DNA of 64,000 bases from Nostoc sp. FACHB-892. GTDB lineage: Bacteria > Cyanobacteriota > Cyanobacteriia > Cyanobacteriales > Nostocaceae. Under the pieces are notes generated by a model. It worked only from the letters and a program-made list of their open reading frames with translations, ran no database searches and had not been told where the DNA came from. The stretch is from contig NZ_JACJTR010000036.1 in the NCBI RefSeq assembly GCF_014698795.1, positions 1 through 64,000 of the forward strand, given 5' to 3'. The position numbers and the translations under genes are program-made. How positions within the stretch are numbered: position 1 is the stretch's first letter; every line of letters begins with the position of its first letter. Below, piece after piece: positions 51,194-61,428 of this stretch.

Positions 51194-54040
51194 TTACTTA
51201 CGTCCGGGTTGGAGGATGAAAATGCCAAGAACATCCATCGGTAATTGGGGGGTGACGCGAATTCGACCTTCTTGGGTCATTGCTCTGACGCGTCTATGGC
51301 TTTGTAAAAGTTCTTCTGCTCTTTCTCTGGCAAACTTTTCCAAATCTGGCTGGAGTTCTTCTAGCCTTTGGAGTAACTCACTAATTTCTACCTGCTTGAT
51401 AGCTTTAGTAACATCGCTGACTGGCTTCGCTTGTTGCAGTAGTGATGTTGCTTCCAACTGCGTCAACCAGCTAGGGCTAGAGGGCGAACCTGTAAAGCCA
51501 ATAACCGCGCATTCTTCCGCTAGTAGAGATGTAGTATTTCGCATTTCTATACTACGTTTAGAACTGTCTAACAAATGCCGTAACCTTACCAACAGCAAAG
51601 TTGTGCGCTTTTGTACCGCATTAGTTGTAGTAAAGCCGCATCGTGCTGCGATCGGTTCATTTGTGTGGGAGAGTGCATCTTCTAAGATGTACCGTGCCAA
51701 GCCTTCCACTAAAGGGTGATTCCGACCTACGTATTCCACACCCTCCGGTGCTGGGGTGGTAAAAGAGAGTAAACGCGACTTATCCCCTAATGTTGGCTTG
51801 AGAAAATCCGGTGGTTGGGAAAGTAACCATCCCTGCTTTTTCTTAATTAAAGAACAAGATATGCGATCGCAGGCCGACAAGACAAACCGCTCTACATCCT
51901 GCTCATTCCCTAAAATCTGGTCAGAGTCAATTAATTCCTGTTCTACTTGCTCAGGCTTAATAGCACGTTGAGCAAAGCGAGTCCGATTGGTTTTTTCGCG
52001 TTCTACTGCGTTGTCCCAATTCTTATGAACTTTATCAACCGCAGATTCTTCTTGAAAATCAAACAGAGATAACTGGATAACTTCAGTAGTACGTTCAAAC
52101 AGAGATTTAAATACTGCTTCTGCTACAGTTGTACTTTCCATTGGGACGGGCATAGTAATCCCTAAAGACTTGTGAATTTGTACAGCTTTGCGAATCAGAA
52201 CATCCAGAACTGCACCATCAACAGGATTATCTCGACCATAAAGCAAGCAGGCTTTTACCTTAGTTGCTGTTTGACCGTAGCGGTCAATACGTCCTTCGCG
52301 TTGTTCTAATCGGTTAGGATTCCAGGGTAAATCATAGTGAATTACTGCACTGAAGTGCGTTTGCAGGTTTACCCCTTCACTCAAACAGTCGGTAGCAACT
52401 AGCACTCTTTGGGGATAAGATTTTAACTCTTCTAATCGAGTTTCCCGCTCATCCTCAGAAAGTTCTCCAGTAATCGCAATTACGCGGATATGACTACCTT
52501 TTTTCTCTAATTTCTGCCTGAGAGCATCAGCTACATAGTTTGCCGTAGCAATATAGCGACACCAGACAATCGGGTTCATCTCCTCTTTGAGCAGAGATTC
52601 TACCGTAGCAATGCACGATTGCAGCTTTTGGTCTTTGCCACCTTGCAACTTCTCTGCTGCTTGCACAAAAGCTTTAAGTTTACGTTTGTCCGCGTCTTTG
52701 TAACTTTGCTGTCCCTGTTCTATAACCACAGTTGGCGATGCATCAACTGCTTGTTCCTGTTCTGTGGGATCGTGGACATAAGAACTCATCAAATCTTCGT
52801 CTAAATCGCCCAGTAAGCGTTCGCCTGATTTACTGACTTGGCGATTTAATGTAGTGATCGCTGCCGCAGGCGAAGACATAACACAGCGAATCAAAGCCAA
52901 AGCCGACCAGTATCTTCCCCGACGTTGAGCATGACTCATGTCCGCCGTAGTTGTTTTCACTAGACCACGAGCAAAATCATAGACTTCATCAAATAGTTCT
53001 TTATACTCTTTCGATAACTTGTATGACTCCTCGCTTGACTCTCGTTCAGGAAAAGGAGTTTCATTACCTAGCCAGAGCTTGACATCTGCCCGTCTGCGCT
53101 GAACAAAATGATTGGCTAAGTGGTCACGTTGTTTGTCAGTTAAGCTATTAAGATTGAAATGCTCAAACTCTGGCTTTAGCAAACCTAAAAGTGAGAGAAA
53201 AGATTCTTCAATCCCACTGTGGGGAGTAGCTGTAAGTAACAATAAATGCTGTTCTTGTTTTTGAGCAATTTCTGTAATCAGCTGGTGTCGCTGCTGCTGT
53301 GATGTAGTTGTTTTATTTGGACGGGCGCAAGTATGTGCTTCATCTACAATCACTAAATCGGGGCAGTGAGTAATAAAGCTGGCGCGACGACGTTCTGCTT
53401 TGGCATAGTCCAAACTAACAATCAGGTGTCGATAATAACTAAAAACACTGTCATTATTTGGAATGTTCCGCTCTAGTTTGGAAGCTGTGCCAGAACGTAC
53501 TACCACCGCATCAATATGAAATTTTTCACGTAACTCCTGCTGCCACTGATCGCATAAGTGTGGTGGACACAGCACTGCAATCCGCTTAACTTCACCTCGG
53601 TCTAGCAATTCACGAGCTATTAATCCAGCTTCGATAGTCTTACCAATTCCTACATCATCAGCTACCAGTAATTTTACCGTTTCTAACTTCAGTGCCATCA
53701 ACAAAGGTACTAACTGGTAGGGACGGGGACGTAGTGACAATCGTCCTAAACAGCGAAAAGGCCCCGCACCGCTACGGAGTAAAAGACGTGCAGCATCCAT
53801 CAGCAAGAGTGCAGCAACATGGTCTTGTACGCTAGTAGCTTGAGGTAGAGGAAATGTAGCTGATTCAATCTTCTCTAGCTCTTCTTCTAAAAGCTTTTGG
53901 TAGATACCAGCAATTTCATCTTCATTGCCTGAAAGCGGTCGTAGACGAATAACATCTTGATTTTCTGAAGGTAGTATCACCCATTGCCGACTGCGACAGG
54001 TGACTACTGAACCAGGTGAATGGTTCACAGTTTGTGCCAT
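51194..54040 (-). CDS. SNF2-family helicase, DrmD-like
   Basis: 948 residues. Walker A is ADDVGIGKTIEAGL (about 125-140) and the DEAH-type box is VDEAHT (about 233). The C-terminal lobe has DCLSEGVNLQTHFSAVIHYD, LPWNPNRLEQREGRIDRYG and QTATKVKA. This is the SNF2-like (RapA/HepA branch) layout also seen in DrmD of DISARM class 1. It is the first gene of the operon, with the methyltransferase 65 bp downstream. Expected to translocate on double-stranded DNA and supply motor activity for recognition or clearance of foreign DNA. Start ATG at 54040. Confidence 0.88.
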   Translation of the reverse strand: MAQTVNHSPGSVVTCRSRQWVILPSENQDVIRLRPLSGNEDEIAGIYQKLLEEELEKIESATFPLPQATSVQDHVAALLLMDAARLLLRSGAGPFRCLGRLSLRPRPYQLVPLLMALKLETVKLLVADDVGIGKTIEAGLIARELLDRGEVKRIAVLCPPHLCDQWQQELREKFHIDAVVVRSGTASKLERNIPNNDSVFSYYRHLIVSLDYAKAERRRASFITHCPDLVIVDEAHTCARPNKTTTSQQQRHQLITEIAQKQEQHLLLLTATPHSGIEESFLSLLGLLKPEFEHFNLNSLTDKQRDHLANHFVQRRRADVKLWLGNETPFPERESSEESYKLSKEYKELFDEVYDFARGLVKTTTADMSHAQRRGRYWSALALIRCVMSSPAAAITTLNRQVSKSGERLLGDLDEDLMSSYVHDPTEQEQAVDASPTVVIEQGQQSYKDADKRKLKAFVQAAEKLQGGKDQKLQSCIATVESLLKEEMNPIVWCRYIATANYVADALRQKLEKKGSHIRVIAITGELSEDERETRLEELKSYPQRVLVATDCLSEGVNLQTHFSAVIHYDLPWNPNRLEQREGRIDRYGQTATKVKACLLYGRDNPVDGAVLDVLIRKAVQIHKSLGITMPVPMESTTVAEAVFKSLFERTTEVIQLSLFDFQEESAVDKVHKNWDNAVEREKTNRTRFAQRAIKPEQVEQELIDSDQILGNEQDVERFVLSACDRISCSLIKKKQGWLLSQPPDFLKPTLGDKSRLLSFTTPAPEGVEYVGRNHPLVEGLARYILEDALSHTNEPIAARCGFTTTNAVQKRTTLLLVRLRHLLDSSKRSIEMRNTTSLLAEECAVIGFTGSPSSPSWLTQLEATSLLQQAKPVSDVTKAIKQVEISELLQRLEELQPDLEKFARERAEELLQSHRRVRAMTQEGRIRVTPQLPMDVLGIFILQPGRK

Positions 54041-54607
54041 TGTTAGCTCACATTGATATTGAAAATTTGGTAGCCGATTAATTAGTAAAACTAGTAGTAA
54101 TTACTGAATTAATACCTCTGAGCAAGCAAGTTGATGCTCACAAGTCTTTTCTGTTTTAAAGCACGATTAAATACAATGTAACTGGTGTTATTACTTAAAC
54201 AAAGCTATTTATTTTATGAAATTTTTATTTTTGTACGTAAATACCCAATTGTCTAAAGTAATACGTAATTAAAGTTTAAGTGCTGCAATTTCCCTGAAAA
54301 ACTTCAGTAACTGGTGGAGTAATCGAGTAACATAACAGCTTGTAGTATGCGATCGCAACCCAGAACTTTGATAGCAAAGAATATATTACGACGAGTGGGA
54401 GGAATACGTGAGTGAGAATTTAATAAATGAAAAAAATACGCTTATAGCTTATTTAAAGACAATCCCAAAGTTTGGAAATCTACAATAACTAGTAATATTA
54501 CTGTGTTTTTTATAAAGAATTTAAGTTACATATAGTACGTGACATAGCAACTGCTACTTTTCCCGGATACCGTTTGAGAATTAAAATTAATTAGTAACTT
54601 ATGAATA
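54041..54607. other. Divergent control region of the defence island
   Basis: 567 bp between the divergent SNF2-helicase operon and the XRE gene, with one HIP1 site near 54348. It must hold two outward promoters. I see no strong inverted repeat, but AT-rich tracts (54190-54280 and 54480-54600) could contain -10/-35 elements. Confidence 0.45.
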
Positions 54608-54853
54608 ATGGTTAGAAAAACCTTGGCAAGAAACCAGCCAGAGGTTGGAAAGTTTTTACGTGAACTAAGAATTTTGGCAGGATTAACACAAGAGCAATTT
54701 GCTTCATTCCTTGGAGTAACATACAGCACAATCAATCGTTGGGAAAATGGACATACAAGACCTATGCCGTTAGCTATGCAAAAGATTGAAGAGATAGCAA
54801 AGGATATGGGAGAACAGGGAGAAAATTTAATAGTAAAATACTATCTAAAATAA
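54608..54853 (+). CDS. XRE-family regulator of the defence island
   Basis: 81 residues. VGKFLRELRILAGLTQEQFA then SFLGVTYSTINRWENGHTRP is a complete XRE/Cro-type helix-turn-helix. The gene is divergent from the helicase-methyltransferase operon, the usual position for a controller of restriction or defence genes. It may repress both directions until infection. The next gene starts 79 bp downstream. Codon use is AT-rich, like the genes that follow. Confidence 0.87.
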   Translation: MVRKTLARNQPEVGKFLRELRILAGLTQEQFASFLGVTYSTINRWENGHTRPMPLAMQKIEEIAKDMGEQGENLIVKYYLK

Positions 54854-54931
54854 ATGTTGAAAGTTTCTTAGAAGTTTTACATAGCACTGTTGAGAAGTTG
54901 ACGTTTTTATCTAATACTATTTATTTAACTC

Positions 54932-55573
54932 ATGATAAAAAGTTTGTCTAAATCTATTTTTATTTATTTACTTCCTGTTAAGCTTTTAATAGAAGATATG
55001 GAACTTATAGAAAAAGTATATAAAGATAATTGCCAAGCTTTTACAATACTGACACAAGAGTATGAACTGGATTCTATAGAAGAAATAAAGCAATTAGATA
55101 ATAAAAGATATACTTTTATTGAGATTACTTCAAGAAATCCCTATATTCATTTGATTCTATCTTCTGATAACACAGAAATTTATAGTTTTGAAGATGATGT
55201 AAATTCTACAGGAATAGTTACTAAGTTAAAAGATATTTTAATATCTCGAAGAAGCCCGTTTATCTATTCGGCTAGTACATGGTCATTTATTATACAGATA
55301 TGTATAACAATATTAGCATTCTTATCATTACCAAACTTACTTTTAATTAACGAAACCACCAAATATACAATTTTGTGTTTAGAATTAATACTATTTTTAA
55401 TTCAAATATTTTTCTTAAAATTTGGTACCAAAAAGTTCCCGGTAGTTTATGTAAAGAATAAAACTGACAAGACTAGCTTCTTGTTAGAGCATAAAAATTC
55501 ATTTATTACAGGAGTAATAGCTTTCGTTGTGCAATTATTGGTTTTATCAGTTAAAGAAACTATGTTTAAATGA
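54932..55573 (+). CDS. Hypothetical membrane protein
   Basis: 213 residues, very AT-rich. The N-terminal 110 residues are a soluble, mixed alpha/beta region (LTQEYELDSIEEIKQLDNKR). Three hydrophobic segments follow (about 117-133 FIIQICITILAFLSLP, 145-160, and 191-207 TGVIAFVVQLLVLSV). Not recognised. In a defence island, small proteins with a soluble domain and C-terminal membrane helices can be effectors that disrupt the membrane, but this is only context. No operon partner is certain. Confidence 0.55.
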   Translation: MIKSLSKSIFIYLLPVKLLIEDMELIEKVYKDNCQAFTILTQEYELDSIEEIKQLDNKRYTFIEITSRNPYIHLILSSDNTEIYSFEDDVNSTGIVTKLKDILISRRSPFIYSASTWSFIIQICITILAFLSLPNLLLINETTKYTILCLELILFLIQIFFLKFGTKKFPVVYVKNKTDKTSFLLEHKNSFITGVIAFVVQLLVLSVKETMFK

Positions 55574-55746
55574 ATTTAATCATAACAAAATATAATTAAG
55601 AGTTTATAAATAAAATAATTATGTGATGGCATCTGCAAATCTGAACAGATGCCTTGGCTTATTCTCAATATGCAATTTTGAACGAGTTATTGATATTCAA
55701 CATTTTGTACTAAGCATTCAAATAAATTATTAGAAGAAATATCTAT

Positions 55747-57588
55747 ATGTCTACATTTGATTCTACCAAGACAAGTCTAGCCACTTTACTAAACGATATC
55801 GTAGTTGGCAAAATTCAACTACCCGATTTTCAACGAGGGTGGGTTTGGGATGATGAACATATCCGCTCTCTGTTAGTAAGTATTGCTCGTGCCTTTCCTG
55901 TCGGAGCAATCATGTTACTAGAGGCAGGTGGTGATGCTAAGTTTAAAGCGCGTCCCATTGAAGGAGTAGAGCTAACAAAAGCAATACTCAGCAAATTAGA
56001 AAAGTTAATTCTTGACGGACAACAGAGACTGACTTCATTAACGCAAGTGTTAATGTTTACACAACCAGTACAAACTCGTGATTACAAGAAAAAATTACTT
56101 CATCGCTATTACTACATTGATATCGAAACAGCCCTATTAGGGAAAGAGCATTATGAAAGTGCGATTATTAGCGTTGACACTGATCGGACTGTGCGAGAAA
56201 ACTTTGGACGCGATCTAAAGCTGGATCTCAGCACTCCAGAAAAGGAATATGAGAACTTTTACTTTCCTTGTAACCAGCTCCTTAACTCTGACGAATGGGA
56301 AGAGGGATTGCTTGCCTACGACGTTACAAAATTCGGGCGATATGCTCAATTTCGTAAACAGGTTGTGAATGAATTTCGTAACTATAACATTCCGATCATT
56401 GAACTCAGCAAGGAAAACAAGAAAGAAGCAGTCTGCCTTGTCTTTGAGAAAGTCAATACCGGAGGTGTTTCTCTCTCAGTATTTGAACTCATGACTGCTA
56501 CTTACGCTATTGATAATGTAAACCTGCGGGATGAATGGTTTGGTAATGCTCACGAAGGTATTGAAGGTACTCAACCGCATCTAAGAAAGCAAAGTTTGTT
56601 ACGCGAGGTTCAACCTACTGAGTTTCTTCAAGGATTGACACTACTGTATACTTGGGATAAACGAAGGGAAGACTTAAAGGCGGGTAAAACTGGTAAGCAG
56701 GTAACAGGTGTTACTGCCAAGCGCGAAGCAGTTTTGTCTTTACCTCTAGATGCTTACCAAAAATGGAAACAGCCTCTTACGCAAGGTTACTGGAAAGCAG
56801 CTAAATTTCTACGTCAAGAATCGTTTTTCTCTACCAACGATTTACCCTACCGTACCCAACTTGTTCCGCTTGCTGTGGTCATGGCATTCCTTGGCGATCG
56901 CTGGCTAGAACCGAAAATCTATGACAAAATCGCTCGTTGGTTTTGGTGTGGTATCCTCGGTGAATTGTACGGCGGGGCAGTTGAAACCCGTATAGCTTTG
57001 GACATTCAGGAACTTATAGACTGGATTGAGGGTAGCAAGGAAGAACCTTCGACTGTTAGGGATGCTAACTTCCAGCCTACGCGGTTAGGTACTTTACGTT
57101 CCCGCAATAGTGCTGCATATAAAGGTATCAATGTTTTAGTTCAGCGTGAAGGCGCTCAAGACTTCTTCTGGAAAGCTGCTATACGAGATTTAGATGAAAC
57201 CGATTGGGAGGAACGCAAACTCGATATTCATCACATTTTCCCCAAGAGTTGGTGCGACAAGCAGTGTATTCCCGCATCTCGCTATAATTCAATCCTCAAC
57301 AAAACTCCGATATCGTTTAAAGCAAATCGCATGATTGGCGGTAAAGCTCCAAGTGAATATCTGGTTCAACTTCAAAAGCATGACAGTGTTCAGCTAGACG
57401 ATGCAGGTATGAATGCGATTTTGGCAACTCACCAAATTGACGCAATAACGCTTCGACAAGACGACTTTGAGGGTTTTATGGCATCGCGTCAACGGATGAT
57501 ACTTGCCAAAATTGAAGCTGCTATGGGCAAGCCTGTATTGGCTGTGGATGATTCAGCATACAGTGATGTCGTAGATGAAGACGAGTAA
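55747..57588 (+). CDS. DUF262-HNH protein, GmrSD-like
   Basis: 613 residues. The N-terminal DUF262 region has QLPDFQRGWVWDDEHIRSLL and the signature LILDGQQRLTSL (nucleotide-binding/ParB-like fold). The C-terminal nuclease reads KLDIHHIFPKSWCDKQCIPA, the HNH/DUF1524-type catalytic pattern. Single-chain DUF262-HNH proteins are related to the GmrSD type IV restriction enzymes, which cut modified phage DNA with NTP dependence. It is complete, has a HIP1 site near 56896 and normal cyanobacterial composition, unlike the AT-rich genes on each side. Stand-alone transcription is likely, as both gaps exceed 170 bp. Confidence 0.87.
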   Translation: MSTFDSTKTSLATLLNDIVVGKIQLPDFQRGWVWDDEHIRSLLVSIARAFPVGAIMLLEAGGDAKFKARPIEGVELTKAILSKLEKLILDGQQRLTSLTQVLMFTQPVQTRDYKKKLLHRYYYIDIETALLGKEHYESAIISVDTDRTVRENFGRDLKLDLSTPEKEYENFYFPCNQLLNSDEWEEGLLAYDVTKFGRYAQFRKQVVNEFRNYNIPIIELSKENKKEAVCLVFEKVNTGGVSLSVFELMTATYAIDNVNLRDEWFGNAHEGIEGTQPHLRKQSLLREVQPTEFLQGLTLLYTWDKRREDLKAGKTGKQVTGVTAKREAVLSLPLDAYQKWKQPLTQGYWKAAKFLRQESFFSTNDLPYRTQLVPLAVVMAFLGDRWLEPKIYDKIARWFWCGILGELYGGAVETRIALDIQELIDWIEGSKEEPSTVRDANFQPTRLGTLRSRNSAAYKGINVLVQREGAQDFFWKAAIRDLDETDWEERKLDIHHIFPKSWCDKQCIPASRYNSILNKTPISFKANRMIGGKAPSEYLVQLQKHDSVQLDDAGMNAILATHQIDAITLRQDDFEGFMASRQRMILAKIEAAMGKPVLAVDDSAYSDVVDEDE

Positions 57589-57861
57589 TCAAAAATTAAT
57601 TAACTTACCAACATGACCTACTGGTTATTGGCAAGTTGTTAGAAAAGCCTCTGCTGAGGGAAAACTTAAAACAAGATTCTATGCTGAAAAATCTTTCTGT
57701 GATTCGTTAGCCCAATGCTACCAATTACAAAATCACACAGCAGGAGTGGCAGCGTGTTCATGTTTATGAGTTGAAATAATAGCTGTATCAATATGTGGCA
57801 ACTATTGATGTAATAAAATATACTAGCTGAATGCCACTTAGCTAGGCTTGCAGGTTATCCA

Positions 57862-60114
57862 ATGGACATAACGACGAGCATCACCAACATTATCGAAAAG
57901 CGTAAACCTCTGGCTCAAAGAATTGAAGCAGTACAAGGAAACTTAAAAGCCCTTTCTGCTGCCATACAGCAATTTGAAGAGCGCCGTAATCATCTTACAA
58001 CTCAAGTTGATGATTTGGGTGTTATTGGAAGACTTAAAGAAATTGATCTCTCTAAAATTCAATTAAGTATTGCCTCTGAGTTAGAAACTCTAACTAAGCT
58101 GAAAAATCGATTTTCCCGTGATGCTTTAAACATTGGAGTTATAGGACGTGCAAGACAAGGAAAAAGCCGACTCCTGCAAAGCCTAACTGGTTTGAGTGCA
58201 GCAGAAATTCCCGATGGCGACAGACAGCATTGTACAGGAGTTCGGAGTACTATTCATCATAATCCAAATGTAGATACTTACGGCGAAGTATGGTTTCATA
58301 GCGAAGTATCATTTTTAAATGAAGTAATTGCTCCTTACTATGAGAAACTTTGTTTAGGAGCAAAACCTTTTAGCATAGAAGAATTTGGAAGCAAACCTTT
58401 ACATCCATTACCTGAAGATATTCCTGGTTATGCAGAGCCAGGAGCAATGTATGAACATTTGAAACGATATCATTCTCACTTAAATAAATATCGTCATCTT
58501 TTAAAAGAAACCTCTCCTTTAACAATTAATAAGCATCAGATTAGAGAATATGTAGCTCAAGATACGCCCGATGGACTACGAATTTTCTTTAATTATTTAG
58601 CTGTTAAAGAAGTTAAAATTACCTGCACATTCCCAAATTCTGATGTTGGTAAAATTGCTTTAGTAGATATGCCTGGATTAGGTGATACAGGGCTTGGAGA
58701 TCAGGATAGGCTAATTAAAGCATTAGGAAATGATATTGATTTTGTTTTATTTGTTAGAATGCCTAAGTCTGCTGGAGATTATTGGGCGGATGTAGATGTT
58801 AAATTATATGATGCTGCTCGTTCAGCTTTAATAGATTTACCCATTAATTTATGGTCTTTTCTAGTACTTAATCAAACTCAGTCACAATCTAACAATGGAA
58901 ACAATCTGAAAAATTGTCAAGATTTATTAGAGACAATTACAGAAAAATATATTACAGTTGAGAAATGCTTAATTGTTGATTGCGCTAATAACCAAGAAAC
59001 TAATCAGCTATTAGATAAACTTTTAGAATACTTAAGTCAGAGCATTAATATTCTAGATAAAAGATATTCTAGTGCTTGTCAAAAGCGTTTGACAGAAATT
59101 TATGAATCTGTTAACGCTGTCTTGAATAAAGCAAAAATGGTCTTACCTAAAGACTCAGAAGATAATTATATAGAAGTAGAAGAAACTTTTAGCGAACTTT
59201 TTGGGAATGACAATAGTGGTTGGTGGAAAGATATTGCTTTAGGGCTTCAAGAATTAAGAGTACAACTTTGGTATCAACGTCAAGTACCTGATGAAGAATT
59301 GCACGATGGTGTTATTGCTGCTATTGGAAGTTGTGAAGAAGACAAAGGTATCTTATCATCAAAATCTGCGTTGCAAGAGATTAACAATCGCATTATGATC
59401 AGCAGTGCATTTAGGGCTTATCCTGATTACCAGGATGAGCTTAGAGTATTAATTTCTCACAAATTTTTGTCTTTAGACGAAAAGCTTACACGAACAGTTG
59501 AGTTAGTTAAAAATCAAGTTGTTGAGGTTTTAAAATCAAAAGGTGGATTAAACGTTTTAAGTGAATATGAAGGCTCAGATTTTTTTATAGAAATAGCTAA
59601 TATAATCCCTGAACGATTAGCAAAATTAAAATCTGGCTTTCAAATTTTGGCTAACTTTAGGCTATCTTACCGTGGCTTAATTCTTCCACGGATTCGTCAG
59701 CATTTAGATGGACTCACTAATATAACCCCTATGACAGGGCAGTATGGACAATTCATAGAGCAGCCAGATAAAACACTTGCCGTTTCAAAAGATACTACTG
59801 CCGAGGATATTTTGACAGCTTTAGAAATCGACTATGATAAAGCAATTAATACTATCAAACCAGCCTTAGAAGAGTTGCTATGTGAGCCAAATGAAGCTGT
59901 ATATGCAATGATAGAAGAATTTATCGATAATGTGATTCGTCAAAAAGATATCCAGAAAGAATGGAGAAATTTTTTAAGGGGAGTTCGCGGAAAAATCTGG
60001 TCTGATGTATTTGGGAAACAAGAACAGGAAAGACAGATTCGAGAAGTATGGATGAAAGAACTTCAGCAAATCAGTTTAATCAATCAAATTGAATCTTTGC
60101 ATTTTGCTCAATAA
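57862..60114 (+). CDS. Dynamin-like GTPase
   Basis: 750 residues. An N-terminal coiled-coil region (1-85) precedes the GTPase domain. G1 is GVIGRARQGKSR (92-103), G3 is DMPGLGD (269-275). The expected G4 NKxD is replaced by LNQTQ (about 337-341), so guanine specificity may be altered. The rest (400-750) is helical, with no membrane helix. It resembles dynamin-like/TRAFAC proteins of conflict systems. The next gene, another GTPase, begins 15 bp after its stop, and the third follows 24 bp later: one operon. Likely a mechanochemical GTPase that acts with its partner. Exact family not identified. Confidence 0.72.
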   Translation: MDITTSITNIIEKRKPLAQRIEAVQGNLKALSAAIQQFEERRNHLTTQVDDLGVIGRLKEIDLSKIQLSIASELETLTKLKNRFSRDALNIGVIGRARQGKSRLLQSLTGLSAAEIPDGDRQHCTGVRSTIHHNPNVDTYGEVWFHSEVSFLNEVIAPYYEKLCLGAKPFSIEEFGSKPLHPLPEDIPGYAEPGAMYEHLKRYHSHLNKYRHLLKETSPLTINKHQIREYVAQDTPDGLRIFFNYLAVKEVKITCTFPNSDVGKIALVDMPGLGDTGLGDQDRLIKALGNDIDFVLFVRMPKSAGDYWADVDVKLYDAARSALIDLPINLWSFLVLNQTQSQSNNGNNLKNCQDLLETITEKYITVEKCLIVDCANNQETNQLLDKLLEYLSQSINILDKRYSSACQKRLTEIYESVNAVLNKAKMVLPKDSEDNYIEVEETFSELFGNDNSGWWKDIALGLQELRVQLWYQRQVPDEELHDGVIAAIGSCEEDKGILSSKSALQEINNRIMISSAFRAYPDYQDELRVLISHKFLSLDEKLTRTVELVKNQVVEVLKSKGGLNVLSEYEGSDFFIEIANIIPERLAKLKSGFQILANFRLSYRGLILPRIRQHLDGLTNITPMTGQYGQFIEQPDKTLAVSKDTTAEDILTALEIDYDKAINTIKPALEELLCEPNEAVYAMIEEFIDNVIRQKDIQKEWRNFLRGVRGKIWSDVFGKQEQERQIREVWMKELQQISLINQIESLHFAQ

Positions 60115-60129
60115 ATAATAGAAAATATT

Positions 60130-61404
60130 ATGAATGAAACTGAAGAATTAAAAATTTTATTGGTTGCTTTAAGAGGAATTGGTAAAACTAGCCTTTTGGC
60201 GGCAATGCATGAAGAGTTTAACAAAACATTTGAGAGGGCTAACCTTCAAACTTGGGTAGATGATACCAACACCTTGCGTGCAATAGAGGAATGTAAGGCT
60301 ATTCTCAAAAATATAGACCCACGGTTAAAAAAGCAAGTTACCCCAACGCAACCTAAAGAAAATCCTTGGAATGATCAAGGTTTTCATTTTGAGCTTGGTA
60401 GTAACGGCAAAAAATTTATGAAGTTGAGGTTTACTGATCCCTCTGGTGAATATTTTAATCCTCATGCGGCTCCTGAGCAAAAACACTATATTAAACAACA
60501 ATTAAATCACTGTGATGCAATAGTTATTCCTATTGACGCTACGGCACTTATGCAAAAAAAGACAGGTAGAGTAAGTCATGGAGAAATTGGAACATGGCAT
60601 GAAGAAAAAAATAATTCTCAGCGTATTACTCAGCTATTAAAAGATGCATTTTCTAATGTAAATTCACCTCGTTTAATAATTTTAGCCCCAATTAAGTGCG
60701 AAACTTATACTAAAACAGCTAGAGATGCTGAAAGTATGCTTTACCACCTCAAAATAGCCTATAGTGAGTTGCTTGATTTTTTTAAATCAGATTCTTTAAT
60801 CAACAAGGTTGCTGTAGTAGTAACTCCAGTACAGACAATTGGGAGTGTAACCTTTTCTCACTATAAAACTGATGAAAATAACTTTACCAAGTTTTACTAT
60901 CATAAAAGCCCAATTAATGCTCCCTATGAACCAAGAGATGGGGAGCAGCCTCTTCGGTACATCTTATTATTTCTGATAAATGTGTTTTTAGAAAATAAAA
61001 AATCTGTTTTGGTAGAAGAAAAAGAAAAATTAGAAAAGCTTGGAACAAGCTTAGGTTCTGAAAAATACCGCTTAGAAATTGCTAAAAAGGAATTTGATGA
61101 AAAACAAAAGCTTTTAGTCGAGCGTAATAGAATGTGGTGGCTATTTAGAGAAGTCGCTAACTTTTTCGATGATCGAGAAATTCCTTATCAAACAGCAAAA
61201 GGGGAAGTTGAGAGAAAACAAGTTGGTGTAAAAGAAATTCAAATCAGTCTAGAATCGACTTTATTTAAAGTTGAAGCAACTCAAGAACAAATTAATACTT
61301 TCAATAATGCTTTATTTAGATTTGCTATTGGTTCCAAAAATAATGATGGCTTTGCCATAGTTCAAGGACATAAATGGTTAGAAGTTCCACAGCCTATTTT
61401 TTAA
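60130..61404 (+). CDS. Second TRAFAC-type GTPase of the pair
   Basis: 424 residues. G1 is LVALRGIGKTSL (11-22). The G3 site is DPSGE (103-107). A G4-like PIKCE lies at about 182-186. The C-terminal third has coiled-coil character (LGSEKYRLEIAKKEFDEKQK). Two dissimilar GTPases encoded side by side are the hallmark of the double-GTPase conflict systems described for bacteria (DO-GTPase-type). I infer membership from layout; a profile search is needed. Very close spacing to both neighbours indicates co-translation. Confidence 0.7.
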   Translation: MNETEELKILLVALRGIGKTSLLAAMHEEFNKTFERANLQTWVDDTNTLRAIEECKAILKNIDPRLKKQVTPTQPKENPWNDQGFHFELGSNGKKFMKLRFTDPSGEYFNPHAAPEQKHYIKQQLNHCDAIVIPIDATALMQKKTGRVSHGEIGTWHEEKNNSQRITQLLKDAFSNVNSPRLIILAPIKCETYTKTARDAESMLYHLKIAYSELLDFFKSDSLINKVAVVVTPVQTIGSVTFSHYKTDENNFTKFYYHKSPINAPYEPRDGEQPLRYILLFLINVFLENKKSVLVEEKEKLEKLGTSLGSEKYRLEIAKKEFDEKQKLLVERNRMWWLFREVANFFDDREIPYQTAKGEVERKQVGVKEIQISLESTLFKVEATQEQINTFNNALFRFAIGSKNNDGFAIVQGHKWLEVPQPIF

Positions 61405-61428
61405 AAAATTCATAAAGGTAATTGAGTT

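Noticed and set aside
39656..54040. BREX system
   Set aside because: A PglX-like methyltransferase is present, but no PglZ, BrxC or BrxL homologue was seen.
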